Shown here: one piece after another, positions 1 to 8,254 of the stretch
Numbering within the stretch: the first letter of the stretch is position 1
Layout of the letters: each line of letters begins with the position of its first letter
Assembly: GCA_035533095.1 (NCBI GenBank)
Contig: DATLUM010000002.1
Location: forward strand, 1 to 37,802
Reading direction: 5' to 3'
Source of the DNA: Acidimicrobiales bacterium
Lineage (GTDB): Bacteria > Actinomycetota > Acidimicrobiia > Acidimicrobiales > Palsa-688
Length of the DNA stretch: 37,802 bases
The notes under the pieces: generated by a model
The model's database searches: none
The model's input: only the letters and a program-made list of their open reading frames with translations
What the model was told of the DNA's origin: nothing
Translations under genes and position numbers: made by a program

Positions 1-1548
1 CTGCTCCGGCGTCGCGCTGCGGTTCACCGTGACAGCGTTGATCACCTGTGACAACGACGTACCTCCCGACCCGCCACCCCCAGCAGTCGACCCCAGCGTG
101 GGATCCAGCCGCCTCTCGTCGTGCCGGAGGGCCAGCAGTGCTTGCTGGAGGAACCCGACCGTGGGCGCCGGCCGCCTGCCCGTGATCGCTGCAACAAAGC
201 GCGCTGCCGTTCCTACGGCATTCGCGCTGTCGGCGGGCAGTTGAAGGTCACCGGATGACGCCACGTCGCCGCCGGCGTACGGCGTCGTCGGAGAAGCTTC
301 GATCCCGTCGACGGTGGGTACGCCGGCGAGCGTCAAAACAGGAGCGTCGGACACCGTGGTGTACTGGATCGGAAGCGCGAGACGCTGCGCCGGAGCGAGC
401 ATTCCGTTCACGGCGTCGGCGGCCACGGGGACGCCGTCGACCCTCGCGGGACGTTCCAGAGCGGGCAGAAGGGGCACGGGCAGCCGGGACAACAGCGTGG
501 TCGACGCGGTCACCTCTGCGGTACCGATGGCGGGGCGGGTGTATCCGGCCGGGACAGGCACGCGGCCTCCTGTCGGCTTGAATGTGGTCTCGAACGTCCA
601 CTCGGATCCGTCGAAGCGGTCCATTACCGCCTCCGTGAGGTACCCGTCGCTCGCGGCTTCGGTCGTCACCCGCATCATCAGGCGAGGCCGGCGAGGGTTG
701 CCGGCATCTCTCAGCGCTCCGATTGCCGCAACCGGATCGATCAGCAGATGAGAGTCGGTGGGCGGCAGTTCGTACACCCCCGCGGGCGCCTTCCCGAAAG
801 CCGGGATGGCGGGAATCCCCGCAGCCAGCGCCACCGCAGCCAACGCCAAGAGGCCGACCGCCCGGTACGTCCGGAGAGCGGCAGCCGCCGCGCGCGAGCT
901 CAGCCTCGGAACACGCCCGTCTCGCGCGGCCGGCCCTGTCTCGGGCTCCACGGAGGGCAGAGCCGTCGACGCCGCGACCCTCCATCGCTGCCTTGCCAGC
1001 GCCCCCGCCGCGAGCAGCACTAGAAGCAGAGGTGCCGCGATCCGATCCTCGCCCGGGGCTCGGACGGTCACCGCGAACGCCAGCACGAAAGACACGACGG
1101 GAGCGGCGAATGCCACGCCGGACAGATGAGACTCTGGTCCGGCACGGAACGCGATCTCGCCGGCGGCCGCCCCCACGACCCACACGACCACGACCGCGGC
1201 GCAAGCGACAGCACTCCCGCCAAGAGGGAGGGTTTCGCTCAACAGCCTCCCCGGACCGTGTACCAACCCGGATGCGAGCGCCGAAAGATCGAACCCGGCG
1301 CTGACGAGCAGCGCCAGCAGCAGGACGCCGGCTGAAAGCGCAAAGCCCACCAGAGCGCGTGCACGCAGCACCGTCGACACGCACGCCGATAGGAGGACCG
1401 AAACGGCGGCAGCCGCTACCACTTCCCACCGGGCGCTCGGCGAGGCGTATGCCCGCAGCCACGGCAGGGAAGCGACGAGGGCGGAGCCGGCAAGGAGCGC
1501 CGCGAACAAAGCGGTTGCGAGCCGGCGGTCGCCGCGGTCGTCGGTCAT
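1..1548 (-). CDS. TgpA-like (DUF3488) transglutaminase, N-terminal 516 residues, runs off left edge
   Basis: The minus-strand frame is open from an ATG at 1548 to the first base of the window, so the C-terminus is missing. The visible part starts with several hydrophobic segments (from about residue 9 to 190), has another near residue 225, and continues with an extracytoplasmic region of short beta-rich stretches. This is the layout of DUF3488/TgpA proteins, whose transglutaminase-like Cys-His-Asp core follows; that core would lie just outside the window. The ATG overlaps the TGA of the upstream DUF58 gene by 4 bp, so translation is probably coupled. The order MoxR, DUF58, transglutaminase is a familiar actinobacterial operon thought to act at the cell envelope. 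The substrate is unknown. The assignment rests on topology and context because no catalytic residue is visible. Confidence 0.75.
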   Translation of the reverse strand, partial: MTDDRGDRRLATALFAALLAGSALVASLPWLRAYASPSARWEVVAAAAVSVLLSACVSTVLRARALVGFALSAGVLLLALLVSAGFDLSALASGLVHGPGRLLSETLPLGGSAVACAAVVVVWVVGAAAGEIAFRAGPESHLSGVAFAAPVVSFVLAFAVTVRAPGEDRIAAPLLLVLLAAGALARQRWRVAASTALPSVEPETGPAARDGRVPRLSSRAAAAALRTYRAVGLLALAAVALAAGIPAIPAFGKAPAGVYELPPTDSHLLIDPVAAIGALRDAGNPRRPRLMMRVTTEAASDGYLTEAVMDRFDGSEWTFETTFKPTGGRVPVPAGYTRPAIGTAEVTASTTLLSRLPVPLLPALERPARVDGVPVAADAVNGMLAPAQRLALPIQYTTVSDAPVLTLAGVPTVDGIEASPTTPYAGGDVASSGDLQLPADSANAVGTAARFVAAITGRRPAPTVGFLQQALLALRHDERRLDPTLGSTAGGGGSGGTSLSQVINAVTVNRSATPEQ

Positions 1549-2681
1549 CGTGCGATCCGGGAATTCCATACGCGAGCCAGCTCTTCTGCGGTCTCTGCCG
1601 AGACCACGGTCAAACCCGGATGGACCGGCGCCGGGGCCCGCTCCTGGGTCAGCGACACCGCCACGACACGGTCGAAGCGTCTGCGCAGGGCGGCCACCAT
1701 CGGAAGGCTGTCCGCGCGCAAGCGTCCCGTCACCACCACGAGCGCCGTTCCTCCCCGGTCTCGCCGCAAGAGCACGAGTTGCGCGTGAAGGGAGCTCGAC
1801 GTCGCCGGGGCTACCCGCGTGAGGTAATCGATCAGGGGGGTGGGGTCACGTTGCGCGGGCCCGCCGATGCGAGCGCCACTGGTGGTCCTCAGCTGGACCG
1901 GGGCTCTTCCCGATCCCATCGAGGTGACGACAGATGAAGCGACGTCGACAGCCTCCTCGAAGGAGTCCGCCGAATAGACATCGGGGTCGAGATCCAGGAG
2001 CACAACCGTGTACGGCTGGGCGGTGTCGACGTTGTGGCGGACCATCAGCTTGCCGGTGTGCGCGGTCGAAGCCCAGTGCACCAGACGCAGGTCGTCACCT
2101 ACCGCGTACTCCCTTATGCGGTGGAAGGTGATCGTCCCTTGCGGCGCCGCGTCGCTTGAGGGACCCTCGAGGTTCTTCGACAGGCCGGTGGGGAGGGGCC
2201 GGAGGGCCAGCTGTCTGGGGTGAACCTCTATCTGCTGCGGCTCTCCCAGCCGCTGGACCGTGCGGCACAGGCCGAAGGGATCCGCGCGCGGGAGCTCGAC
2301 AGGACCTATCTCGAAGATGCCCCGTCTTGTCGTGGGAAGCCGGTAGGTGCGCACCGATCGCTCCGCGTGCCGCAGTCTCGGCAGGGTCGATCGGATGACG
2401 TCGTCCCCAAGTCGTTGCTCCATGTCCAAAGGGGGGAGTGACCTCCGCGATGCGTTCTCCACGTGGATGAGGGCGATCGCCGGCAGTCCCTTCTCGACCC
2501 GTCGAGGTTCGACCACTCTCTCCAACTCGAGGCGGGGCCGGTAGAGCACGTACGCGAGACTGCCCAGCGCGAGCACCACCAGGCCGGAGCCGAGGACAGC
2601 GGCCTGAGCCCAGTGGACGGCGAAGCCGGCTGCTGCGACCGCCAGGCCGAGGAGTGAGCAGCCCGCCCCCAGCCGGGTCAT
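1545..2681 (-). CDS. DUF58 family protein, MoxR partner
   Basis: This 378-residue protein begins with two hydrophobic segments (about residues 5-25 and 28-46), then a beta-rich region and the DUF58 core. The core signature is seen around residues 190-215 as REYAVGDDLRLVHWASTAHT, followed by a hydrophobic strand (VVLLDLDPD) typical of the von Willebrand A-like fold these proteins adopt. DUF58 proteins are encoded with MoxR AAA+ ATPases and are thought to be their partners or substrates in envelope assembly. The exact function is not known. The start is 1 nt after the MoxR stop codon, and the 3' end overlaps the transglutaminase start by 4 bp, so the genes form one operon. Confidence 0.85.
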   Translation of the reverse strand: MTRLGAGCSLLGLAVAAAGFAVHWAQAAVLGSGLVVLALGSLAYVLYRPRLELERVVEPRRVEKGLPAIALIHVENASRRSLPPLDMEQRLGDDVIRSTLPRLRHAERSVRTYRLPTTRRGIFEIGPVELPRADPFGLCRTVQRLGEPQQIEVHPRQLALRPLPTGLSKNLEGPSSDAAPQGTITFHRIREYAVGDDLRLVHWASTAHTGKLMVRHNVDTAQPYTVVLLDLDPDVYSADSFEEAVDVASSVVTSMGSGRAPVQLRTTSGARIGGPAQRDPTPLIDYLTRVAPATSSSLHAQLVLLRRDRGGTALVVVTGRLRADSLPMVAALRRRFDRVVAVSLTQERAPAPVHPGLTVVSAETAEELARVWNSRIAR

Positions 2682-2682
2682 G

Positions 2683-3651
2683 TCATCGAAGCACCATGCG
2701 CGGCACGGGGACCGACTCGAGTGCCCTGGTGACGACTTCTTCAGCTGTCCGCCCGTGTACCTCGGCGTCGGGACGGAGGATGATCCGGTGTGAAAGCGTC
2801 GCTTGGGCCAATGCCTTGACGTCGTCGGGGATCACGTACGAGCGCCCGGAGGCCGCCGCCGCCACGCGGGCGGCGCGCAGCAGCGCGAGGCTGCCCCGAG
2901 GAGAGACCCCGAGGCGCACCTCCGGCAGGGTGCGGGTGTGAGCGCAGAGCGAGACGATGTAGTTCTCCACTGCGGGAGCAACCTCGACGTTGTGCTTGAC
3001 GAAGTCGATCAGCTCCAGCAGCTCCTGGCCGGTCATGACTGGCGCGAGATGGCCGACCGTCGCCTCATCCCGTTCGGTTCGCAGGATGCGGGCCTCCGCG
3101 TCAGGACCGGGGTAGCCGATCCGCAGCCGCATCATGAAACGGTCGAGCTGCGCCTCGGGGAGCACGTAGGTGCCCTCGAGATCGATCGGGTTCTGCGTGG
3201 CGACGACGACGAACGGGCTCGGCACCCGGTAGACCGTTGCGTCGGTGGTGACGGTCTGCTCCTGCATGACCTCGAGGAGCGCGGACTGCGTCTTAGGAGA
3301 AGCGCGATTGATCTCATCGCCGAGGACGATGTTGGCGAACACCGGCCCTGGCCTGAAGCTGAACGTCGACGTGACCTGGTCGAACACGGCTACGCCCGTA
3401 ACGTCGGATGGCAGAAGATCGGGCGTGAACTGGATGCGGTTCCACGTGAGCGCGACCGAAGCGGCAATGGCCCTAGCCAGGGAGGTCTTGCCCACCCCGG
3501 GTACGTCCTCGATCAGCAGGTGGCCCTCGGCGATGACGCAGTTGACAGCGGACCGCACGACATCGTCCTTGCCGTGCATGACCTTGCACACGTTGGCGAC
3601 GAGCTGGTCGACCCGCTGGACGAAGCTGTGCATTTCTGGGCTCATGCTCAC
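2683..3651 (-). CDS. MoxR-family AAA+ ATPase
   Basis: This 322-residue single-domain AAA+ protein has a Walker A motif at about residues 50-57 (GVGKTSLA), a Walker B motif (VLGDEINRA) near residue 110, and the MoxR-type sensor region VVATQNPIDLEGTY near residue 150 followed by LPEAQLDRFM. MoxR ATPases act as chaperone-like remodelers, usually with DUF58 or VWA-domain partners encoded beside them, as here. The ATG overlaps the stop codon of the large upstream FN3 gene by 4 bp, and the stop lies 1 nt before the DUF58 start. All motifs expected for ATP binding and hydrolysis are present, so the protein should be active. The client is unknown; the DUF58 and transglutaminase neighbours suggest an envelope process. 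Confidence 0.93.
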   Translation of the reverse strand: MSMSPEMHSFVQRVDQLVANVCKVMHGKDDVVRSAVNCVIAEGHLLIEDVPGVGKTSLARAIAASVALTWNRIQFTPDLLPSDVTGVAVFDQVTSTFSFRPGPVFANIVLGDEINRASPKTQSALLEVMQEQTVTTDATVYRVPSPFVVVATQNPIDLEGTYVLPEAQLDRFMMRLRIGYPGPDAEARILRTERDEATVGHLAPVMTGQELLELIDFVKHNVEVAPAVENYIVSLCAHTRTLPEVRLGVSPRGSLALLRAARVAAAASGRSYVIPDDVKALAQATLSHRIILRPDAEVHGRTAEEVVTRALESVPVPRMVLR

Positions 3652-6600
3652 GGTCCCGCCCTCACGTTCTTCCTCTTCAAACCGCGCCTCGCCAATCCTG
3701 CGATAGGCAAGGCTATCGGGGCGATCATCGCCGCAGCGCTACCACCCGAAGGAGCAGCAGGCGCAAGCGACGTGGTCGACGGCGTGGTCGTCGTGGTGGT
3801 GGTCGTCGGTGGTGGCGCAGGTGTCCCCGTGGGGGTGCCGGCATCGACCTGGGTGACCATCCCCAAATAGGTGTACAAGACCCATACGTCGACCTTGCTG
3901 GGGTCTAGGCACAGGTCCGGCAGGCTTACAGTCACCCCTGTCGACGGGGGCGGAGCGGCAAGCGGCACCTGGCTGGCGCATGGGTCACCGGTTGGCTGGG
4001 AGTATCCACTCGACGCGGTCTTGATCGCCCAGTCGCCGCCGCTTTTAGGGGACCCTGGGCCCCCGTACAGCACGTCGATCTTCTCCGGAATGCAGACGGT
4101 CTTCTGGCAGCCCGGGTCCACCCGCGCGCTGAAGGTGTACTGGGGCTGCGTCCCGATCGTGAAGCTGGTTGTCATCGGCGCCGACGACGTCCCGCCGTAT
4201 ACAGCGGTGTCGTGGTCCGAGACGGTGGCCGTGAGGCTGCACCGCCCGCCGAAGTTGACGAGGTCCATCGGCACCTGGAGGACGTTCGAGGACAACGAAC
4301 CGCTGAACGACGGACCCTGCGTGCTCCCACACGTGTACGCACCACTGGCCTGCATCGGCCCGGGGGGAATGTTGGCGAAAGACACGGCGAGGTTCCCCTG
4401 GTTCGGGTCCGACTGGTCGACGCTCGGCTGAACGGAAACGGACATATCGGAGGGCCATGCGAGCGTCGGCGTGAGCGGCGCGCCGGCGACGGTTATCGCG
4501 GCGTTCTGATGCCCTTCGGGGTACACGACGACGCTCGGCGTGTACGCGACCCCGGGCGTCACCCCCTGCACGATGGCGGTAGTGGCAGATGTAGGTCCTA
4601 CGGTGCTCCCCGCGACCCTGTACACGAACTGGGTGGAACGGCTCCCGAACGCTTCGACCGCCGGAACCGACGTGGCGACCTGGAGGGTCACGGACACCGT
4701 CTGGCCTTGCGGGACCGACGACCGGTTGAGGGCGATGAGCGATGGATCGGGCGGGCGCCACGCCTGCGTGCAGGACCGGTCCGGCGTCGGGTCGCCGGTG
4801 AGCCCGGAGGTGAGCGACCCCTGGACGGAGAACGACAGCGAATCCCCCAGCAATCCGAGGCTGTCCGCGTCGATGGTGACGCTGTTCTGGGCCCCGGGGA
4901 CCTCGACCGCCGGCGGTTGGCCCACGTAGGCGGTCCCGCACGCCGAACCTGTCACATTCCACACATCGGCGGGGACGTAGCAGTCGGACGCCGTGCACGG
5001 CGCCCAGGACACGACCCAGTCCCCTTTGCCGTCCGACGTGGTGGTGACTGAAGTCGGCGCGTCGGGCCCGCGGGCCGCGGTGGTGAACGTCGCCGGCGGT
5101 GAGGCGGTCGACTGGCTGTTTATGTACGCGGTCACCGTTGCTTCGTATGTCGTGGCGGGCCGCAGGCCGGTGAACATGAGCTGGTCCTGCCCGTTAACCA
5201 GCTGAACGGGATTGTCCGGTTGGTGAGGGCTGCTGAGTGCTGTGACCTTCACGGACCACGAGTCGGGCTCGCAGTCGGTCTGGTCGAGAAGCTGATAGGA
5301 CCAGGAGATCAGTGCGCTCCCGGAGGACGGGGTCACCGAGTTGATATCGGGTGCGTACGGCTTCTGCTTGGTCGTCGCGCAGGTGACCTGCTGGCTGACG
5401 GGTTGCACTGCGGGCACCGTCTTCGAGCCGGCCGATCCGGTCGCCTGCGACCCCGGCGCGGTGACAGGTGGTGAGAGATTCAGGTCCGCCGGTCCCGTCG
5501 CACTCACCGTCACGGCCTCGCTCTTGTCGACCACGAGGGGACGCGCGCTGCCGTCGGTGAAGACGACGACGGCCAGGAGGCTTCCGGGGTTGTTGAACAC
5601 GACCCGCGGGCCCTCGGCAAGTACCTGCGCTCCCTCAAAGCTCGCCTTCTCGGTCGGGCCGCGAGCCGGGTATGACGGCTCGCCGGCCACACGTGACATG
5701 GTGCCGCTCGTGGCGTCTACCTGCCAAAGGGCCGGCTGGCCGGCGGCCGCCTGGTCGAGTGTGTAGATCGAACCCCGCGACATCACCGGGGACGCCGGCG
5801 CGGCGCTCTGGCCCAGGCGACGAAGAGGGGCCGGACGGAGGGCTGGGCCTGCTGGCCCGACCGAGCCCGTTAGCAGCCAACCTGCAGGTGACCTGGCGAG
5901 GAAGCGGAAACCCTCGCTGCTGCCGGAGACGGGGACGAACTGTGAGACGCGCGAGGTCCCCGCCAACGGTTCGACCTTCGACGGCCGGGCCCCCGTTGCG
6001 AACAGACTCAGCCGACCCGGGGACGCGACACCTATCGCGTCGCCGGTCGCCCCGATCGCCACCCGGGCGCACGGGTAGGGAAAAGACGCCCGCGTCGTGG
6101 CCACCAGTCCGGTGTGCGCGGTCGCCAACGGGTGAAGCTGGACGAGCGTGCACCGGATGCCACCTCCCGCCAGAACCCACAAGTCCCCTGTCGCGTTGTT
6201 CACCGCCGCCGACCCTGGGCGATCGGCGACCGGGCCGCTGAGCTCCGCGTAACCGCGAGGGGTCACAACCTGTCCGATGGGAGCAGATGACTTGGATGCC
6301 TGGCTCTCGAGCCTGGCACCCTCCCTGACCGTCGAAGCGTCTACGAGGGAGACCGTGCTGCGTGGCGCGTACCGCACGATGTAGGCGCTCGTTCCTGCAG
6401 CGAACGCGCCCGCGCCCGTGGAACCGGCAAGCGGGCCGAGCCCGACTCCCGGTCCCGACGTGTCCAGCAGGTAGTCGTCTTTGGCGAGAAGGTTGAACGT
6501 GCCCGTCTTGCGGTCGACGAGCAGCGTCCCGCTGTCGAGCGCGACGGCCTCGACCTCCCCGTATCCCGTCGCGCCCACCTCCGTGTACACGCCCTGCAGC

Positions 6601-6866
6601 CGGATGGTGACGTGACCGGTCGCCAGATCAATGACAGTCAGGGGGCGCTGATCCTCGAGTACGAGCGATCCCCCGAAAAGCGTCGGGTGCTCTGCCGGGG
6701 GGATGCTCGCTGCGACCGCAGCAAAGAGCAGACCGCCGATCACCAGCAGCAGGCTGAGCACTCCTATCAAGGCACCTGCGCGGCCGAACCCCGGAGCCCC
6801 TTGCGGGCCCGCTGAGCGTTCCCCGAAAGTGACGCTTGACGATCTGTTGCGGCCGCGCACGCCCAA
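3648..6866 (-). CDS. Large membrane-anchored FN3-domain protein heading the MoxR/DUF58 operon
   Basis: A protein of 1072 residues with one N-terminal membrane anchor at about residues 31-55, preceded by basic residues. Residues 60-450 look like a beta-propeller-type extracellular region with repeated short strands. Two fibronectin type III-like modules follow (about 500-595 and 600-695), then further beta-sandwich sequence. Near residue 1020 there is a Pro/Thr linker with eight Thr in a row, then a short hydrophobic stretch and a basic tail, perhaps a second anchor. The start is TTG at 6866, chosen because a GGGAGG lies about 11 nt upstream; GTG at 6860 is the alternative. It overlaps moxR by 4 bp. 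FN3 proteins heading MoxR-DUF58-transglutaminase operons occur in other actinobacteria. The role is unknown, plausibly a surface scaffold or sensor. Confidence 0.8.
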   Translation of the reverse strand: MGVRGRNRSSSVTFGERSAGPQGAPGFGRAGALIGVLSLLLVIGGLLFAAVAASIPPAEHPTLFGGSLVLEDQRPLTVIDLATGHVTIRLQGVYTEVGATGYGEVEAVALDSGTLLVDRKTGTFNLLAKDDYLLDTSGPGVGLGPLAGSTGAGAFAAGTSAYIVRYAPRSTVSLVDASTVREGARLESQASKSSAPIGQVVTPRGYAELSGPVADRPGSAAVNNATGDLWVLAGGGIRCTLVQLHPLATAHTGLVATTRASFPYPCARVAIGATGDAIGVASPGRLSLFATGARPSKVEPLAGTSRVSQFVPVSGSSEGFRFLARSPAGWLLTGSVGPAGPALRPAPLRRLGQSAAPASPVMSRGSIYTLDQAAAGQPALWQVDATSGTMSRVAGEPSYPARGPTEKASFEGAQVLAEGPRVVFNNPGSLLAVVVFTDGSARPLVVDKSEAVTVSATGPADLNLSPPVTAPGSQATGSAGSKTVPAVQPVSQQVTCATTKQKPYAPDINSVTPSSGSALISWSYQLLDQTDCEPDSWSVKVTALSSPHQPDNPVQLVNGQDQLMFTGLRPATTYEATVTAYINSQSTASPPATFTTAARGPDAPTSVTTTSDGKGDWVVSWAPCTASDCYVPADVWNVTGSACGTAYVGQPPAVEVPGAQNSVTIDADSLGLLGDSLSFSVQGSLTSGLTGDPTPDRSCTQAWRPPDPSLIALNRSSVPQGQTVSVTLQVATSVPAVEAFGSRSTQFVYRVAGSTVGPTSATTAIVQGVTPGVAYTPSVVVYPEGHQNAAITVAGAPLTPTLAWPSDMSVSVQPSVDQSDPNQGNLAVSFANIPPGPMQASGAYTCGSTQGPSFSGSLSSNVLQVPMDLVNFGGRCSLTATVSDHDTAVYGGTSSAPMTTSFTIGTQPQYTFSARVDPGCQKTVCIPEKIDVLYGGPGSPKSGGDWAIKTASSGYSQPTGDPCASQVPLAAPPPSTGVTVSLPDLCLDPSKVDVWVLYTYLGMVTQVDAGTPTGTPAPPPTTTTTTTTPSTTSLAPAAPSGGSAAAMIAPIALPIAGLARRGLKRKNVRAGP

Positions 6867-6949
6867 TCGCAGCTTTACCTCCCTCGCCGAGGCCCGCGCG
6901 AGACCTCATTGCCGGTGACGCGACACTAGGTCATCGCGCGCGCCTCCGG

Positions 6950-6955
6950 TAGGGT
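6950..6955 (+). promoter_or_regulatory. Predicted -10 element for a leaderless transcript
   Basis: TAGGGT ends 6 nt before the GTG at 6962, which places the expected transcription start at the start codon itself. There is no clear -35 element and no separate ribosome binding site. Confidence 0.55.
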
Positions 6956-6961
6956 ACGGGC

Positions 6962-8251
6962 GTGCACCTGTCCGTGCTGCTCAAGAGCCATTTGTGCTCT
7001 CCGGACGGCGAGAGCGTCGGGCGCGTCGACGACGTCATCGTGCGCCTGCGCGGCGGCGACCTCCCGCTTGTGACCGGGCTCGTCGGCAAGGTCGGCGGGC
7101 GGCGGGTATTCGTGCCCGTGTCGATGATCTCCGACCTGGCAGGCGAGGCCGTCGGGCTGGCCGACGCGCGGCTCAACCTGCGCAGCTTCGAGCGCAGGGA
7201 GGGAGAGGTCCTGCTGCGAGATGACATCCTCGGCCACCGCTTGATCGACGTCGCGGAGGCGGAGCTCGTGCGCGCGTGGGACATCGAGCTAAGCGAGACG
7301 GGCGAAGGGTGGGTCGTCACCTGCCTCGACACCCGTCGCCCTGCGAGGTTCTTCGGTCTCATCCGCGCGACCGCGGGTCATCCCTGCCAGGACTGGAAAG
7401 CCTTCGAGCCGCTCATCGGCCACGCTGCCAGCGTGAGGGCGAGAGCCGCGTTCGGCCGCGTGCACAGGCTGAAGCCCGCCCAGATTGCCGACCTTCTCGA
7501 AGAAGCCAGCCCCAAAGAGGGCGAGGAGATCCTCGACGTCGTCCATACCGACCCCGAGCTCGAAGCAGATGTGTTCGAGGAACTGGATCCCGACATCGCC
7601 AACCGGCTATTCGAGGACAAATCCGACGACGAGGTCGCCGACGTGATCGCCCACATGCGCGCCGACGACGCCGCGGACGCGGTTGCCGAGCTGCCACAGA
7701 ACCGCCGGCTCAAGGTCCTCGACTTGTTGCCTCCCGGCACCCGGACCAAGGTCATGACACTGCTCAGCTTCAACTCGACGAGCGCCGGTGGGATCATGGG
7801 TGTCGACTTCCTCTCGGTACCGGCCGAAGCCACCGTCGAGGAAGCGCTGCGCCGTATCAGGCTCGCCGACCGGCTCCAGCCCGAGGCCCTGCTGACGGTC
7901 CACGGGGTCGACGTCGAGAACCGGCTGGTCGGTACGGCGAACGTGATCGCGCTGCTGCAGGCCGATGCCGACACGGCGCTGGCGGACCTGGTCGACAAGG
8001 ACCCCGTGCGCGTCACCGCCGACGCCGACGTGGTTGACGTCACTCTGCTGATGGCGGACTACAACCTGATGACCGTCCCCGTCGTGGACGCGGACAACCA
8101 TCTTCTTGGCGTGATCACCGTTGACGACGTGCTCGAGGTGACCATCCCCGACGACTGGAGACGCCGAGAACCTCCTGCTCATCCCGAACCGGCCGTGCCC
8201 GAGTTGGAGACGGCCGGCGCGGAGCAAGAAAGCCCGGAGCTGCGGGGCTAG
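6962..8251 (+). CDS. Soluble PRC-barrel / MgtE N-domain / tandem CBS protein, probable magnesium sensor
   Basis: This 429-residue protein has no membrane segment. Residues 1-75 look like a PRC-barrel (VGRVDDVIVRL) and about 80-130 may be a second copy. Residues 171-260 match the MgtE N-terminal superhelical domain (QIADLLEEASPKEGEEIL, VADVIAHMRADDAADAVAEL). Residues 276-395 form a CBS pair ending LLGVITVDDVLEV. In MgtE channels the N and CBS domains bind magnesium in the cytosol and gate the pore, but here the MgtE transmembrane domain is absent. The next gene, 3 bp downstream, encodes an Nramp-superfamily transporter. The inference is that this is a separate cytosolic sensor or gate for that transporter. 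GTG at 6962 is chosen because of the -10 hexamer just upstream. Confidence 0.85.
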   Translation: MHLSVLLKSHLCSPDGESVGRVDDVIVRLRGGDLPLVTGLVGKVGGRRVFVPVSMISDLAGEAVGLADARLNLRSFERREGEVLLRDDILGHRLIDVAEAELVRAWDIELSETGEGWVVTCLDTRRPARFFGLIRATAGHPCQDWKAFEPLIGHAASVRARAAFGRVHRLKPAQIADLLEEASPKEGEEILDVVHTDPELEADVFEELDPDIANRLFEDKSDDEVADVIAHMRADDAADAVAELPQNRRLKVLDLLPPGTRTKVMTLLSFNSTSAGGIMGVDFLSVPAEATVEEALRRIRLADRLQPEALLTVHGVDVENRLVGTANVIALLQADADTALADLVDKDPVRVTADADVVDVTLLMADYNLMTVPVVDADNHLLGVITVDDVLEVTIPDDWRRREPPAHPEPAVPELETAGAEQESPELRG

Positions 8252-8254
8252 GCC

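Noticed and set aside
248-1462. Minus-strand frame of 404 codons at the left end
   Set aside because: Arg-rich shadow frame; the frame starting at ATG 1548 has membrane segments and fits the operon.
3760-3825. Trinucleotide-rich tract as a possible phase-variable microsatellite
   Set aside because: It encodes an in-frame Pro/Thr linker of a surface protein, and codons vary between ACC and ACG, so it looks like a normal linker.
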